A stretch of DNA of 64,000 bases from Conyzicola lurida (GCF_014204935.1 NZ_JACHMJ010000001.1:2294001-2358000), one strand, 5' to 3'; counted from the stretch's first letter, positions 26,445 through 35,410 are shown. A program made the numbers and translations. Notes: a model not told the origin generated them from the sequence alone.

Positions 26445-26524
26445 GCATCCGATTGTGTGGAACGTGCGGCCCCTGCGCCAACGGTTTGTCGAATGCCTAC
26501 TACGGATGCCGCGTGGAATCCCGG

Positions 26525-26530
26525 TACCGT
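26525..26530 (+). promoter_or_regulatory. Leaderless -10 box of rsmD (TACCGT, 7 bases before ATG)
   Basis: TACCGT ends at 26530, ATG is at 26538; no Shine-Dalgarno is visible upstream. Confidence 0.55.
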
Positions 26531-26537
26531 TGGGGCA

Positions 26538-27113
26538 ATGACCCGCATCATCTCCGGTTTCGCCGGCTCCCTCACGCTCGCCGTGCCCGCCACCGGCACC
26601 CGTCCCACGAGCGACCGGGTCCGCGAAGCGATCTTCTCCGCGCTCGACGCCCGCGGCGCTCTCGACGGCTCCCGGGTGCTCGACCTGTACGCGGGCACCG
26701 GGTCGCTCGGGCTCGAGGCCGCATCACGCGGCGCCGCCTCTGTCGTGCTGGTGGAAAAGGGGCAGGCGGCGGTGAAGGCCTGCCGGGCCAACGCGTCGCT
26801 GCTGCTCCGCGCCGCGCCGCGCACCGGCGCCCCGCGCATCGACGTCTCGGGCCAGTCGGTCGACGGGTTCCTCGCGCCGTCGCGCGACAGCTGGGACGTG
26901 GTCTTCATCGACCCGCCGTACGACCTCGGCGAGACCGAGCTGGCTGGGATGCTGGCGCTGCTCGCTCCGCGTCTCGCGCCGGACGCGACCGTCGTGCTCG
27001 AACGCAGCTCGCGGAGCCCCGAGCCGGTGCTGCCCGAGGGCCTCGAGATCGACCGCCGCAAGGACTACGGCGACACGACGCTGTGGTGGTTGGGTACCCC
27101 GTCGGCCGACTAG
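26538..27113 (+). CDS. rsmD: 16S rRNA (guanine966-N2)-methyltransferase
   Basis: 191 residues. MTRIISGFAG then RPTSDRVREAIFSAL is the family N-terminus; the SAM loop is LYAGTGSLGLE (50-60) and the catalytic motif DPPY is at 125-128. It methylates G966 of 16S rRNA in the assembled small subunit. An upstream in-frame extension to 26322 is rejected because it reads through the divergent promoter region. Confidence 0.93.
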   Translation: MTRIISGFAGSLTLAVPATGTRPTSDRVREAIFSALDARGALDGSRVLDLYAGTGSLGLEAASRGAASVVLVEKGQAAVKACRANASLLLRAAPRTGAPRIDVSGQSVDGFLAPSRDSWDVVFIDPPYDLGETELAGMLALLAPRLAPDATVVLERSSRSPEPVLPEGLEIDRRKDYGDTTLWWLGTPSAD

Positions 27114-27117
27114 CGGA

Positions 27118-27153
27118 TTGAGCTTGTCGAAATCAGGGTTTCGACCAGCTCAA
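27118..27153. repeat. Dispersed inverted repeat, copy 4 (contains thiL stop codon)
   Basis: TTGAGCTTGTCGAAA (27118-27132) and TTTCGACCAGCTCAA (27139-27153), one mismatch. The TGA of the right arm on the minus strand is the thiL stop codon (27152-27150). Lies between convergent rsmD and thiL. Confidence 0.88.
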
Positions 27154-28124
27154 CCCGCCTGGCCGCTCCACTGCTCGTACGGGTCCCAGCCGCCGCGCTT
27201 CTCGTAGTGCAGGCCGTCGACCAGTACGCCCTCACCCGCCACGACCGTGCCGATCTGGCGGAATCCCCCGGGCAGCGCGGTGCCGGGCGGGAAGGTCGCG
27301 AGCAGCGAGTGGTCCTCTCCCCCGTCGAGCGCCTCCCGGGAGCCGACCGCCACGGACGAGAGCGCGAGCGCGACACCGCTGGCCGCGGCGAGGCGTCGGG
27401 CGTCGAGCGCGAGTCCGTCGCTGAGGTCGAGCATGGCGGTGGCCCCGGCGACAGCGGCGAGGACGCCGTCGGAGATCGGAGGCGACGGCGCGAGCTGCGC
27501 GGCCACGAGAGCCGCGTCGGTGCCGCGGAGCGCGGCGGCGGCCGCGGCATCCGGACGCCCGTCGACGACGGCACGCTCGAACAGCAGCCGGAGCCCGGCA
27601 GCGGCGGCGCCGAGCACGCCGGAAACCGCGACGACGTCGCCGACGCGCGCGCCCGAGCGCAGGACGGGTCCGCGGGTGGCGAGGTCGCCGAACGCCGTGA
27701 CCGCGATCGTGAGGGTGTCGGAGACCGAGAGGTCGCCGCCGACGACGCCGCAGCCGGGGGCGAGCGCGAGGCAGGCGTCGCGCAGTCCGTCGGCGATGCC
27801 CTCGAGCAGCGAGACCGGCGAGTCCGCGGGTGCCGCGATCGCGACGACGAGCGCGGTCGGGGTCGCGCCCATGGCGGCCACGTCGGCGAGGTTGGAGGCC
27901 GCGGCCTTCCAGCCGAGGTCGTGCGGGGTCGACCAGGCGAGCCGGAAGTCGGGGCCGTGGATCATCATGTCCGTCGTGACGACGAAGCGGCCGTCGGGCG
28001 CGGACATCACGGCGGAGTCGTCGCCGGGCCCGACGAGGGCGTAGTCGGAGGCGGGGAGGCGCGGGAAGATGCGCGCGAGGGTGGCGGACTCCCCGATGCC
28101 GCGCAGAGTATCGGGTTGCGTCAT
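27150..28124 (-). CDS. thiL: Thiamine-monophosphate kinase
   Basis: 324 residues. Phosphorylates thiamine monophosphate to the diphosphate. AIR-synthase-like fold with GPGDDSAV at 32-39, TTDMMIHGPDF, GWKAAASNLADVAAMGA (72-88) and GGDLSVSD (about 128). ATG 28124 lies 7 bases after TACCGT. Its promoter overlaps that of the divergent DUF3515 gene. The C-terminal stop lies in a dispersed repeat. Confidence 0.95.
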   Translation of the reverse strand: MTQPDTLRGIGESATLARIFPRLPASDYALVGPGDDSAVMSAPDGRFVVTTDMMIHGPDFRLAWSTPHDLGWKAAASNLADVAAMGATPTALVVAIAAPADSPVSLLEGIADGLRDACLALAPGCGVVGGDLSVSDTLTIAVTAFGDLATRGPVLRSGARVGDVVAVSGVLGAAAAGLRLLFERAVVDGRPDAAAAAALRGTDAALVAAQLAPSPPISDGVLAAVAGATAMLDLSDGLALDARRLAAASGVALALSSVAVGSREALDGGEDHSLLATFPPGTALPGGFRQIGTVVAGEGVLVDGLHYEKRGGWDPYEQWSGQAG

Positions 28125-28131
28125 GCTTCAC

Positions 28132-28141
28132 ACGGTAGCCT
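28132..28141. promoter_or_regulatory. Overlapping divergent leaderless -10 boxes of thiL and DUF3515 gene
   Basis: Only 23 bp separate the two start codons. Minus-strand TACCGT occupies 28137-28132, 7 bases from the thiL ATG; plus-strand TAGCCT occupies 28136-28141, 6 bases from the GTG. The two hexamers share bases 28136-28137, so the two polymerase sites must exclude each other. Confidence 0.6.
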
Positions 28142-28147
28142 GAACCG

Positions 28148-28675
28148 GTGAAAACCCCGCTCCGCCGTTCCGTCCTCCAGCTCGCCGCCGTCAGCCTGAT
28201 CGCCCTCGGCGCCCTGACGGGATGCGCGCAGACGGTGGCGCTCGAACCGGCGAAGTTCGCAAGCGACGAGGGGTGCGCCGAGGTCATGGTGCGCCTGCCC
28301 GACACGGTGAGCGACCTGGCACTGCGCGAGACCAACGCGCAGGGAACCGGCGCGTGGGGTAGCCCGGCCTCGGTGCTGCTGCGCTGCGGCGTGGAGGTGC
28401 CCGACCCGACCTCGACCCTGCCGTGCGTGCTGGTCGACGACGTCTACTGGCTGCGGGACGACTCCGAGGCACCGAACTACATCTTCACGACCTACGGGCG
28501 CGAGCCGGCCACCGAGGTGATCGTCAACCGCGATGTCACCTCGCCCGGCCCGGCGCTGTTCGACCTGGTCGGTGCGGTCGGCGCGACCACCGAGGTGGGT
28601 GCCTGCACCGAGATCGAGGACAGCCTGGGCGCCGACACGGTGACGCCCGAGGCGACGCCGACGCCCGCGGGTTGA
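28148..28675 (+). CDS. DUF3515 lipoprotein
   Basis: 175 residues. Lipobox LTGC with Cys near residue 26, then a DUF3515 domain (APNYIFTTYGREPATEV and the GCAEVMVRLP start). Four cysteines after the lipobox could form disulfides. Family members are small actinobacterial cell-surface lipoproteins of unknown role, often found between ddl and thiL. Here it is reversed relative to both. Stop TGA at 28673-28675 belongs to repeat copy 5. Confidence 0.85.
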   Translation: MKTPLRRSVLQLAAVSLIALGALTGCAQTVALEPAKFASDEGCAEVMVRLPDTVSDLALRETNAQGTGAWGSPASVLLRCGVEVPDPTSTLPCVLVDDVYWLRDDSEAPNYIFTTYGREPATEVIVNRDVTSPGPALFDLVGAVGATTEVGACTEIEDSLGADTVTPEATPTPAG

Positions 28676-28716
28676 GCTTGTCGAGACCGGACTAGGCCGG
28701 GTTTCGACAGGCTCAA
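28672..28716. repeat. Dispersed inverted repeat, copy 5 (contains DUF3515 stop codon)
   Basis: TTGAGCTTGTCGAGA (28672-28686) and TTTCGACAGGCTCAA (28702-28716), flanked by CGGG/CCCG. It lies between the convergent DUF3515 and ddl genes and supplies the DUF3515 stop. Confidence 0.88.
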
Positions 28717-28730
28717 CCCGCCGGGGCTAG

Positions 28731-29861
28731 CTAGCCGCGCGGCCCGTCGAGCCCGACGAGCTTGCCGGCGATGCCACCGGCTGCACGGAGCGCCGCGCCC
28801 GAGCCGAAACCGGACGCGGGCGTCACGACACGGCGGTCACGGGCCTCGACGAGCGCGTCCTTGAGCACGGTGGCGGCGGGCGCCTGCGGTGCCCAGAGGT
28901 AGAGCGACATGGCGCCGGGGATCGAGTTGACCTCGTTGACGAACAGTTCGCCGTTCGACTCGTCGAGCAGCAGGTCGACGCGCACGACGCCGGTGAGTCC
29001 GGTGACCTCGGCGACGCGCGTCGCGAGCTCGGCGGCGAGGGTCGCCACGGCGTCGGGCACGTTGGCCGGGAACTCGCGCGGCGCGCTCGTGAGCCCGACC
29101 TCGCTGCCGGCACCGCCGGAGAGGTATTTGTCGGCGTAGGAGTAGAGCCCGTTCTCCGCGTTGACGCGGATCGGCTTCTCCAGCGCCGTCACCGCGAGCT
29201 GCGGGAAGGTACGGAAGCCGATGTTCAGGTCGACGAGTTCGGGACGGTACGGCTCGACGACGGCTCCCGCGCGGAGGTGTGCCGATGCGCTGGCGACGGC
29301 CCTGGCGGCATCCACGTCTTCGACGATCTCGATACCGATCGACGAACCGCCGAAACGCGGCTTCACGATGTACGGGCCGGGGAACGACGGCGCGTGCGTG
29401 GCGGAGAGCAGTTCGCGACGCAGCGTCGGGATGCCGGCGACCTCCATGAGCCCGCCGAACGCGAGCTTGTCCATGCCGACGGCGCCCGCGAAGAGTGTCG
29501 AGCCGGTGGCGGGGATGCCGAGCAGCGTGAACAGGGCGGCAGCTCCGCCACCCTCGCCGAGACCGCCGTGCAGCGTGAGCAGCACCGCGGAGATGTCCAG
29601 CGCGCGCTTCTTGACGTAGAGCCCGGTGTCGCCGGAGACGCGCACGTCGACGGCCTTCGAGCCCTTGGGCACGCCCGTCAGGTAGTCCTTGGCCTCGGTG
29701 CCGGCCGGCACGAGCCACCATTCGCCGTTCGGCGCCCAGTAGATCGGCAGCACGGCCTCGCCGCTCGCGGTGAGAACACGCTCCGACTGCAGACCGGTGA
29801 GAATCGAAATCTCATGCTCGGGCGACGGCCCGCCAAACAGCACTGCCCAGGGAGAACTCAC
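28731..29861 (-). CDS. ddl: D-alanine-D-alanine ligase-like protein (divergent)
   Basis: 376 residues, ATP-grasp ligase. Visible: AVLFGGPSPEHEISI at the N-terminus (Glu of EHEIS), LHGGLGEGGGAAALF, IVKPRFGGSSIGIE (ATP site), SYADKYLSGG (omega-loop), VVRVDLLLDES and NEVNSIPGAMSLY. The last differs from the usual NT(I/M)PG plus Thr/Ser/Met ending, so specificity may differ from housekeeping Ddl. Start set at GTG 29861; a TTG at 29894 would add 11 residues. It follows the membrane Mur ligase by 60 bases, which suggests the pair makes and attaches a dipeptide. Confidence 0.8.
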   Translation of the reverse strand: MSSPWAVLFGGPSPEHEISILTGLQSERVLTASGEAVLPIYWAPNGEWWLVPAGTEAKDYLTGVPKGSKAVDVRVSGDTGLYVKKRALDISAVLLTLHGGLGEGGGAAALFTLLGIPATGSTLFAGAVGMDKLAFGGLMEVAGIPTLRRELLSATHAPSFPGPYIVKPRFGGSSIGIEIVEDVDAARAVASASAHLRAGAVVEPYRPELVDLNIGFRTFPQLAVTALEKPIRVNAENGLYSYADKYLSGGAGSEVGLTSAPREFPANVPDAVATLAAELATRVAEVTGLTGVVRVDLLLDESNGELFVNEVNSIPGAMSLYLWAPQAPAATVLKDALVEARDRRVVTPASGFGSGAALRAAGGIAGKLVGLDGPRG

Positions 29862-29921
29862 GCGTGACCATCCAAAAGATCGAGTCAGCCGCAACTAGTT
29901 ACTGCTGGCCCGTGCGGCTGG

Positions 29922-31469
29922 TTACGGGTAGTGGTCCGGCAGATCGTTCTCATAGAGGATAACGCCTCGGTCGCCGGCCTGATCGAGCGCCGCAGCGACG
30001 GCCTCGGTTCTGGTATCGAAAGTTCTCACCGGGTTCGGCCCGCCGGCGGCTCCCTTGACGAGGGCGGCACGGTTCACCCGGGCGATGGCGAAGAGATGGC
30101 CGCCGAGGGCAGCGACGGATGCCGCGAACGCCTCGTTCCGCGCCGCCTGCACGTGTCCCAGCTCGACCATGCCGGGCGTCACGACGACGAGCGGGCCGCC
30201 GCGTTCCGCGGCGATCACGGCCGCACCCTGGAGTGCGCGCTCCGATCCGACGGGGTTCGAGTTGTAGGTGTCGTCGATGACCACGACGCCGCTCGCGGCC
30301 TGCTGCACCTCGGCGCGGTGCGGCGAGTCGGGCAGCGCCGACAGCCGGTCGGCGATCTTCGCGAGCGGGATGTCGAGGGCGCGGGCGATGCCGATCGCGA
30401 CCGCGAGGTTGACGGCGTGGCCGACTCCGGGCACGTGGATCGGCGCCGTGGCGACGGTGGTGCCCTCGATGACGGTGACCGTGCCGGCGTCCGCGTCGAC
30501 CATGACGTCGGCGTCGGTGCCGGGACGCGTCGACACGGTGATGACGGTCTTGCCCTCGACGCGGCAGCGCTCGGCGAGACCGGCGAGTTCGACCTCGTCG
30601 ATCGGCAGCACGACGATGCGGGCCTTCTCGGTGATCTCGGACTTGGCCTGGAAGATGACCTCGCGGCTGCCCATGCGGGCCAGGTGCGCCTCGCCGATGG
30701 TGGTGATCGCGGCGATGTCGGGCGGGAAGCTCTCGCTCAGCTCGCGGATCTCGCCGCGGCCGTAGACGCCCATCTCGGCGATGAAAACTTCGGTTCCCGG
30801 GATGACGCGGTTGTTGACCGCGCTCGAGAGACCCATCAGGTTGTTGAAGCTCGCGGGGCTCGCGACGACGGCGAAGCTCGACGCGAGCACGTGCGCGACG
30901 TAGCCCTTGGTCGAGGTCTTGCCGTAGGAACCGGTGATTGCGACGATCGTCGGCCTGACCTGCTGCAGGCGTTTGCGGGCGCTCAGCATGTACTTGCGCG
31001 ACAGCCGCTTCTCGACGGGCTTCATGATGACGAGTGCCAGGTCGGTGATCGGGGCCAGCGCGAGCACGGTGAGCGCGATGCCGGCGGGGCCGACGAGCAG
31101 CGTCAGCGCCGCACCGACGACGAGCACCAGCGCCGCCCAGACGCCGGTGAGGCGCTTGAGGCGGTCGGTCCAGGCGAGCTTCGCGCTCGTGCCGCGGATC
31201 CCGAGGCCGATCGGCAGGAAGCTCAGCAGCAGCACGACGAGGGGCGCGAGGAACTGCACGGCCGGCACGAGGATGGCGACCGCGATGAGGACCACCGCGA
31301 CGGCGAGCAGCACGGCGTTGGTGACGCGCACGGTCACCCAGAGCCAGGCGAGGCGGGTGACCCACGGCGCGATGTAGTGTTCGCGCTGCGCGACGCGCAG
31401 CCACTTGGCTGCGCCGACGACGGCCGCGTAGACCCCGACGACGATCGAGGCGATGAGGACGATGGTCAT
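29922..31469 (-). CDS. Membrane-anchored Mur ligase family protein (MurF-like catalytic domains)
   Basis: 515 residues. Five hydrophobic segments occupy residues 1-150 (about 3-21, 46-68, 70-90, 108-126, 128-148). A Mur ligase central domain follows with the P-loop ITGSYGKTSTKG (178-189), FNNLMGLSSAVNN, EMGVYGRGEI and ITTIGEAHLARMGS, then a C-terminal domain with DDTYNSNP. The UDP-binding N-terminal domain of true MurF is replaced by the membrane region, so the acceptor may be lipid-linked or otherwise unusual. ATG 31469 overlaps the hydrolase stop as ATGA; ddl-like gene follows. Confidence 0.85.
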   Translation of the reverse strand: MTIVLIASIVVGVYAAVVGAAKWLRVAQREHYIAPWVTRLAWLWVTVRVTNAVLLAVAVVLIAVAILVPAVQFLAPLVVLLLSFLPIGLGIRGTSAKLAWTDRLKRLTGVWAALVLVVGAALTLLVGPAGIALTVLALAPITDLALVIMKPVEKRLSRKYMLSARKRLQQVRPTIVAITGSYGKTSTKGYVAHVLASSFAVVASPASFNNLMGLSSAVNNRVIPGTEVFIAEMGVYGRGEIRELSESFPPDIAAITTIGEAHLARMGSREVIFQAKSEITEKARIVVLPIDEVELAGLAERCRVEGKTVITVSTRPGTDADVMVDADAGTVTVIEGTTVATAPIHVPGVGHAVNLAVAIGIARALDIPLAKIADRLSALPDSPHRAEVQQAASGVVVIDDTYNSNPVGSERALQGAAVIAAERGGPLVVVTPGMVELGHVQAARNEAFAASVAALGGHLFAIARVNRAALVKGAAGGPNPVRTFDTRTEAVAAALDQAGDRGVILYENDLPDHYP

Positions 31470-32203
31470 GACTGGATCTCCGTGCTGAGTTCGAGGAGTT
31501 CGGCGCGCACCGCGTCGCGCAGGGCGCCCTCCATGAGATGGCCGGCACCGGCGACGGTGCGGAAGCGTGCGCCTCTGATGAGCTGGCTGGCGGCGAGGCC
31601 GGCGTCGGCGGGAGCTGCCGTGTCGTTCTCCCCCCACACCATGCGCACGGGCGCGGTGATGCGCGCGAGGTCGTCGTCGTAGTTCTCGCCGACGACGCGC
31701 ACGAGGATGTCGCGCATCACGCCCTGGGCGGCGAGGTAGTCGGCCGACCCGCGCTTCTGGCGCTGCTTCTCGAGCACCGACTTCGGCAGCAGGCCCTTTT
31801 TCGCGAGCGAACGCACGATGCGGAAGGACAGGGCGGGCGTCGGCGCGGCGGTGAGTCGCACGAGCGGCACACCGGTGAGCACGAGACCGCTCACGTATTG
31901 CGGGTACTTGGCCGCGAGGCGTACGGCGACGCGTCCGCCGAACGAGTGGCCGACGAGGATGACGGGACCGAACGACGAGATCGCGGCGGCGACCTCCTCC
32001 GCGTAGTCCTCGCTCCCCCACGCCGTCGGCGGCTCGGCGGTGACCCCGAAGCCGGGGAAGTGGATCGACACGGCGTCCTGGCCGTCGACGATGGCGGAGA
32101 AGTCGGCGGCGGAACGCATCCAGCCGGGCAGGGCCACGACGGTCGGCGGGGTCGCTCCGGTCTTCTCGGCGAGGAGTCGCCCGTCGGCGAGAGCGGTGAT
32201 CAC
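31466..32203 (-). CDS. Alpha/beta-hydrolase
   Basis: 245 residues. Nucleophile elbow GHSFGGRVA (Ser near 92 counted from GTG 32203), oxyanion region LPGWMRSA, and the late His in GAGHLMEG; an acidic residue is plausible in WGENDTAAP. Start GTG 32203 has AGGGAG upstream and lies 4 bases after gpsA. A longer frame to 32251 overlaps gpsA. Co-transcribed with the membrane Mur ligase and ddl-like gene; substrate unknown. Confidence 0.8.
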   Translation of the reverse strand: MITALADGRLLAEKTGATPPTVVALPGWMRSAADFSAIVDGQDAVSIHFPGFGVTAEPPTAWGSEDYAEEVAAAISSFGPVILVGHSFGGRVAVRLAAKYPQYVSGLVLTGVPLVRLTAAPTPALSFRIVRSLAKKGLLPKSVLEKQRQKRGSADYLAAQGVMRDILVRVVGENYDDDLARITAPVRMVWGENDTAAPADAGLAASQLIRGARFRTVAGAGHLMEGALRDAVRAELLELSTEIQS

Positions 32204-32207
32204 GGGT

Positions 32208-33251
32208 CTACTCTCCCTGGGGCATCGGATCGGTGGTGAGGTGCGGAGCAATGTCGCGCGGGTTCAGCGTACCGGCGAGCACGCCGGCGACCTGCGACAC
32301 GATCGGCATTTCGACACCCTTGGCGAGGGCGAGTTCGAGCACCGGTCCGACGGAGGACAGGCCCTCGGCGGTCTGGTTCATCTGCTTCACGACGTCGGTA
32401 AAGGTGTAGCCCTGGCCGAGCAGGCGTCCGGCCGTGTTGTTGCGCGACAGCGACGACTCGCAGGTGGCGATGAGGTCGCCGAGGCCCGCGAGGCCGGAGA
32501 GCGTCTCGGGACGGGCGCCGTACGCGACGGCGAAGTCGGTCATCTCGACGAGACCGCGGGTGATGATCGAGGCCTTGGTGTTCTCGCCGTAGCCGACACC
32601 GTCGACGATGCCGATCGCGACGGCGATGAGGTTCTTCAGCACGCCGCCGAACTCGGTGCCGATGACGTCGGTGTTGACGAACGACCGGAAGTACGGGTTG
32701 GTCGCGGTCATCGCGACCAGCGTGGCATTCTCGAGGCTGCGCGACGAGACGACGGCCGCGGTGGGCTGTTCCTTCGCGATCTCGAGCGCGAGATTGGGGC
32801 CGGAGACCACGGCGATGCGGTCGGCGTCGATGCCGAGCACCTGCTCGATAACCTCGCTCATGCGCAGGCCGGTGCCCTTCTCGACACCCTTCATCAGCGA
32901 GACGACGATGGCGTCGGCGGGGATCAGCTCGCGCACGGCCTCGAGGTTGGCGCGCAGCGACTGGCTCGGCACCGAGAGGAAGACCTGCTCGGCGCCCTCC
33001 AGAACGAGGGGCAGGCTCGCGCTCGCGGTGACCCGCTCGGGCAGGTTGATGCCCGGCAGGTAGTCGCTGTTGCGGTTCGACTCGGTGATCTCGCGGGCGA
33101 GCTCGGGGCGACGGGCCCAGACCGCGACATCCGCACCGCCGTCGGCGAGGATCTTGGAAAAGGTGGTTCCCCACGAACCCGCGCCGAGGACGGCGACTTT
33201 ACGGGCCTTCGCATCGAGGGTGAGGGTGTCGAGCGCGTCGCTACTGTTCAA
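32208..33251 (-). CDS. gpsA: Glycerol-3-phosphate dehydrogenase [NAD(P)+]
   Basis: 347 residues. Makes sn-glycerol-3-phosphate for phospholipids. NAD(P) motif GAGSWGT at 23-29, the PSQSLR segment, the catalytic-Lys region GGVLKNLIAVAIGIVDG, and the substrate region LAGLGDLIATC. Start must be TTG 33251, overlapping plsC by 11 bases; no ATG or GTG is available before the dinucleotide motif. Functionally paired with plsC upstream. Confidence 0.93.
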   Translation of the reverse strand: MNSSDALDTLTLDAKARKVAVLGAGSWGTTFSKILADGGADVAVWARRPELAREITESNRNSDYLPGINLPERVTASASLPLVLEGAEQVFLSVPSQSLRANLEAVRELIPADAIVVSLMKGVEKGTGLRMSEVIEQVLGIDADRIAVVSGPNLALEIAKEQPTAAVVSSRSLENATLVAMTATNPYFRSFVNTDVIGTEFGGVLKNLIAVAIGIVDGVGYGENTKASIITRGLVEMTDFAVAYGARPETLSGLAGLGDLIATCESSLSRNNTAGRLLGQGYTFTDVVKQMNQTAEGLSSVGPVLELALAKGVEMPIVSQVAGVLAGTLNPRDIAPHLTTDPMPQGE

Positions 33252-33993
33252 AACGGCCGGTGTCTTTCTGGTTGTGTTTCGCAGGATCCCAGCGTTCGGC
33301 CGGGGCCTTCTCGCCGCGCAACTGTTCGAAGAGTTCGGTGATGGCGGTCATGAGGATGTCGGTGGCCTCGGCCATCGCGACGGAATCGTGAACGCGGCCG
33401 GCGTACGCCGAGAGGTCGACGGGCTCGCCGAAGCGCACGTGGATGGTCTTGCGGGGGAAGACGCTGATCTTCTTCGCGTACCGCGGCATCACCAGCTGGG
33501 TGCCCCAGTGGGCGGCCGGGATGACGGGGATGCCCTGCTCGAGCGCCGTGCGCACGGCGCCGGTCTTGCCGCGCATCGGCCACAGGTCGGGGTCGCGCGT
33601 GAGCGATCCCTCGGGGTAGATGACGACGGCGAGGCCCTGGTCGGCGATCTGCTTGGCCGCGGCGAGCGGGTTCGAGCGCTTGCCCGACCCGGCACGCTCG
33701 ACCGGCACCTGGCCGGACGCGCGCAGCAGCGCGCCCACGACGGGCACCTCGAACAGCGACGCCTTCGCGAGGTACCGGGGCATACGCCCGATCTTCCACA
33801 TCGCGACGCCGATCACCAGCGGGTCGATCTCGCTGTAGTGGTTCGGTGCGAGCACGAACGCGCCGGACCCCGGCACGTTCTCCACACCGGTGAGCTTGAA
33901 CTTCGCGATCGCGCTCATCGGAGGCACGGCAATGCCGGCGAGGAGCCGGAAGATGGGTGTCTTCTCGTTCTCCGCCGGTCGATCAGCGGCCAC
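33241..33993 (-). CDS. 1-acyl-sn-glycerol-3-phosphate acyltransferase (PlsC-like)
   Basis: 250 residues. The acyltransferase HX4D motif is NHYSEID (His52, Asp57); the substrate motif PEGSLTRD is near 126-133, followed by PVIPAAHWGTQ. Transfers the second acyl chain in phosphatidic acid synthesis. GTG 33993 lies 2 bases after the murA stop. The run murA-plsC-gpsA is conserved in many actinobacteria. Confidence 0.92.
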   Translation of the reverse strand: MAADRPAENEKTPIFRLLAGIAVPPMSAIAKFKLTGVENVPGSGAFVLAPNHYSEIDPLVIGVAMWKIGRMPRYLAKASLFEVPVVGALLRASGQVPVERAGSGKRSNPLAAAKQIADQGLAVVIYPEGSLTRDPDLWPMRGKTGAVRTALEQGIPVIPAAHWGTQLVMPRYAKKISVFPRKTIHVRFGEPVDLSAYAGRVHDSVAMAEATDILMTAITELFEQLRGEKAPAERWDPAKHNQKDTGRFEQ

Positions 33994-33995
33994 GC

Positions 33996-35363
33996 TTAGC
34001 CCTCGTAGACGAAGTCGGCTCCGAGCGCGTCAAGCTTGTCGATGAAGTGCTCGTAGCCGCGGCTGATGATGCCCACATTGCTGATGGTCGACTGACCCTC
34101 CGCGGTGAGGGCGGCGATCAGGTGACTGAAGCCACCCCGCAGGTCGGGAACGCGGATGTCGGCGCCGTGCAGTTTCGTCGGGCCCGTGATCACCGCCGCC
34201 TGCTCGAGCGGGCGACGGGGAACGCGGCGCGTGACGGACTCGAGGCCGTCCTTGTGCACGACGATGTCAGCGCCCATCTCGATGAGCGCGTCGGTGAAGC
34301 CGAAGCGGTTCTCGTAGACGGTCTCGTGCACGACGGAGATGCCGTGCGCCTTGGTCAGCGCGACGATGAGCGGCTGCTGCCAGTCGGTCATGAAGCCGGG
34401 GTGCACGTCGGTCTCGACGACGACGGGCTTGAGGTCTCCACCGGGGTGGTAGAACCGGATGCCGTCTTCGTGGATGTCGAACGCGCCGCCGACCTTGCGG
34501 AAGATGTTGAGGAAGTTCATCAGCTCGGCCTGCTTGGCGCCGCCGACGAAGATGTCGCCTTCGGTGGCGAGTGCGGCCGAAGCCCAGCTCGCTGCCTCGT
34601 TGCGGTCGAACAGAGCGCGGTGGTTGTAGCCCTCGAGCTTGTCGACACCCTCGATGAAGATCACGCGGTTGGGCTCGACGTTGATGATCGCGCCCATCTT
34701 CTGCAGGATCGCGATGAGGTCCATGATCTCGGGCTCGATGGCCGCGTTCTTGAGCTCGGTGACTCCCGACGCGCGCACGGCGGTGAGCAGGACCTGCTCG
34801 GTCGCGCCGACGCTCGGGTAGGGCAGCTCGATCTCGGCACCCTTGAGGCCGTTCGGTGCGGTGAGGCGGATGCCCTCGTAGCTCTTGTCGACGATGGCAC
34901 CGAAGGCGCGCAGGGCGTCGAGGTGGAAGTCGATCGGGCGGTCGCCGATGCGGCAGCCGCCGAGGTCGGGGATGAGCGCTTCGCCGAGACGGTGCAGCAG
35001 CGGTCCGCAGAACAAGATGGGGATGCGGCTGGAACCGGCGAGGGCGTCGATCTTGGAGAAGTGCGCGCGCTCGACGTTGCTCGGGTCGAACGTGAGCTCG
35101 CCCTCTGCCGTCTTCGTGACCGAGACGCCGTACGCCTCGAGCATTCCCGTGACGACTCCGACATCGCTGATGTCGGGGACGTCCTTGAGGACCGAGGGGC
35201 TCTCCGCGAGGAGGGCGGCGACCATGGCCTTCGTCGCGAGGTTCTTCGCGCCGCGGACCTCGATGCGACCACGCAGCGGTTTTCCGCCGTTGATCACGAT
35301 TTTGTCGGACTTGAGTCCGACCCTCTCACCTGCCTTATGGGCATCCTGCACAAGAGAATTCAT
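33996..35363 (-). CDS. murA: UDP-N-acetylglucosamine 1-carboxyvinyltransferase
   Basis: 455 residues, about 30 longer than Gram-negative MurA. First committed step of peptidoglycan synthesis. KNLATKAMVAALLAE (the Lys-Asn pair of the active site, 40-41), LGGCRIGDRPIDFH with the catalytic Cys at 137 (the fosfomycin target position), and the late ALTAEGQS region. ATG 35363 with GAAGG about 8 bases upstream. It follows leuD after 61 bases. Confidence 0.95.
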   Translation of the reverse strand: MNSLVQDAHKAGERVGLKSDKIVINGGKPLRGRIEVRGAKNLATKAMVAALLAESPSVLKDVPDISDVGVVTGMLEAYGVSVTKTAEGELTFDPSNVERAHFSKIDALAGSSRIPILFCGPLLHRLGEALIPDLGGCRIGDRPIDFHLDALRAFGAIVDKSYEGIRLTAPNGLKGAEIELPYPSVGATEQVLLTAVRASGVTELKNAAIEPEIMDLIAILQKMGAIINVEPNRVIFIEGVDKLEGYNHRALFDRNEAASWASAALATEGDIFVGGAKQAELMNFLNIFRKVGGAFDIHEDGIRFYHPGGDLKPVVVETDVHPGFMTDWQQPLIVALTKAHGISVVHETVYENRFGFTDALIEMGADIVVHKDGLESVTRRVPRRPLEQAAVITGPTKLHGADIRVPDLRGGFSHLIAALTAEGQSTISNVGIISRGYEHFIDKLDALGADFVYEG

Positions 35364-35410
35364 TCACGCACCTTCACTGCTAATAACGCGCCGTTCGCGC
35401 GGGCTGTGCT

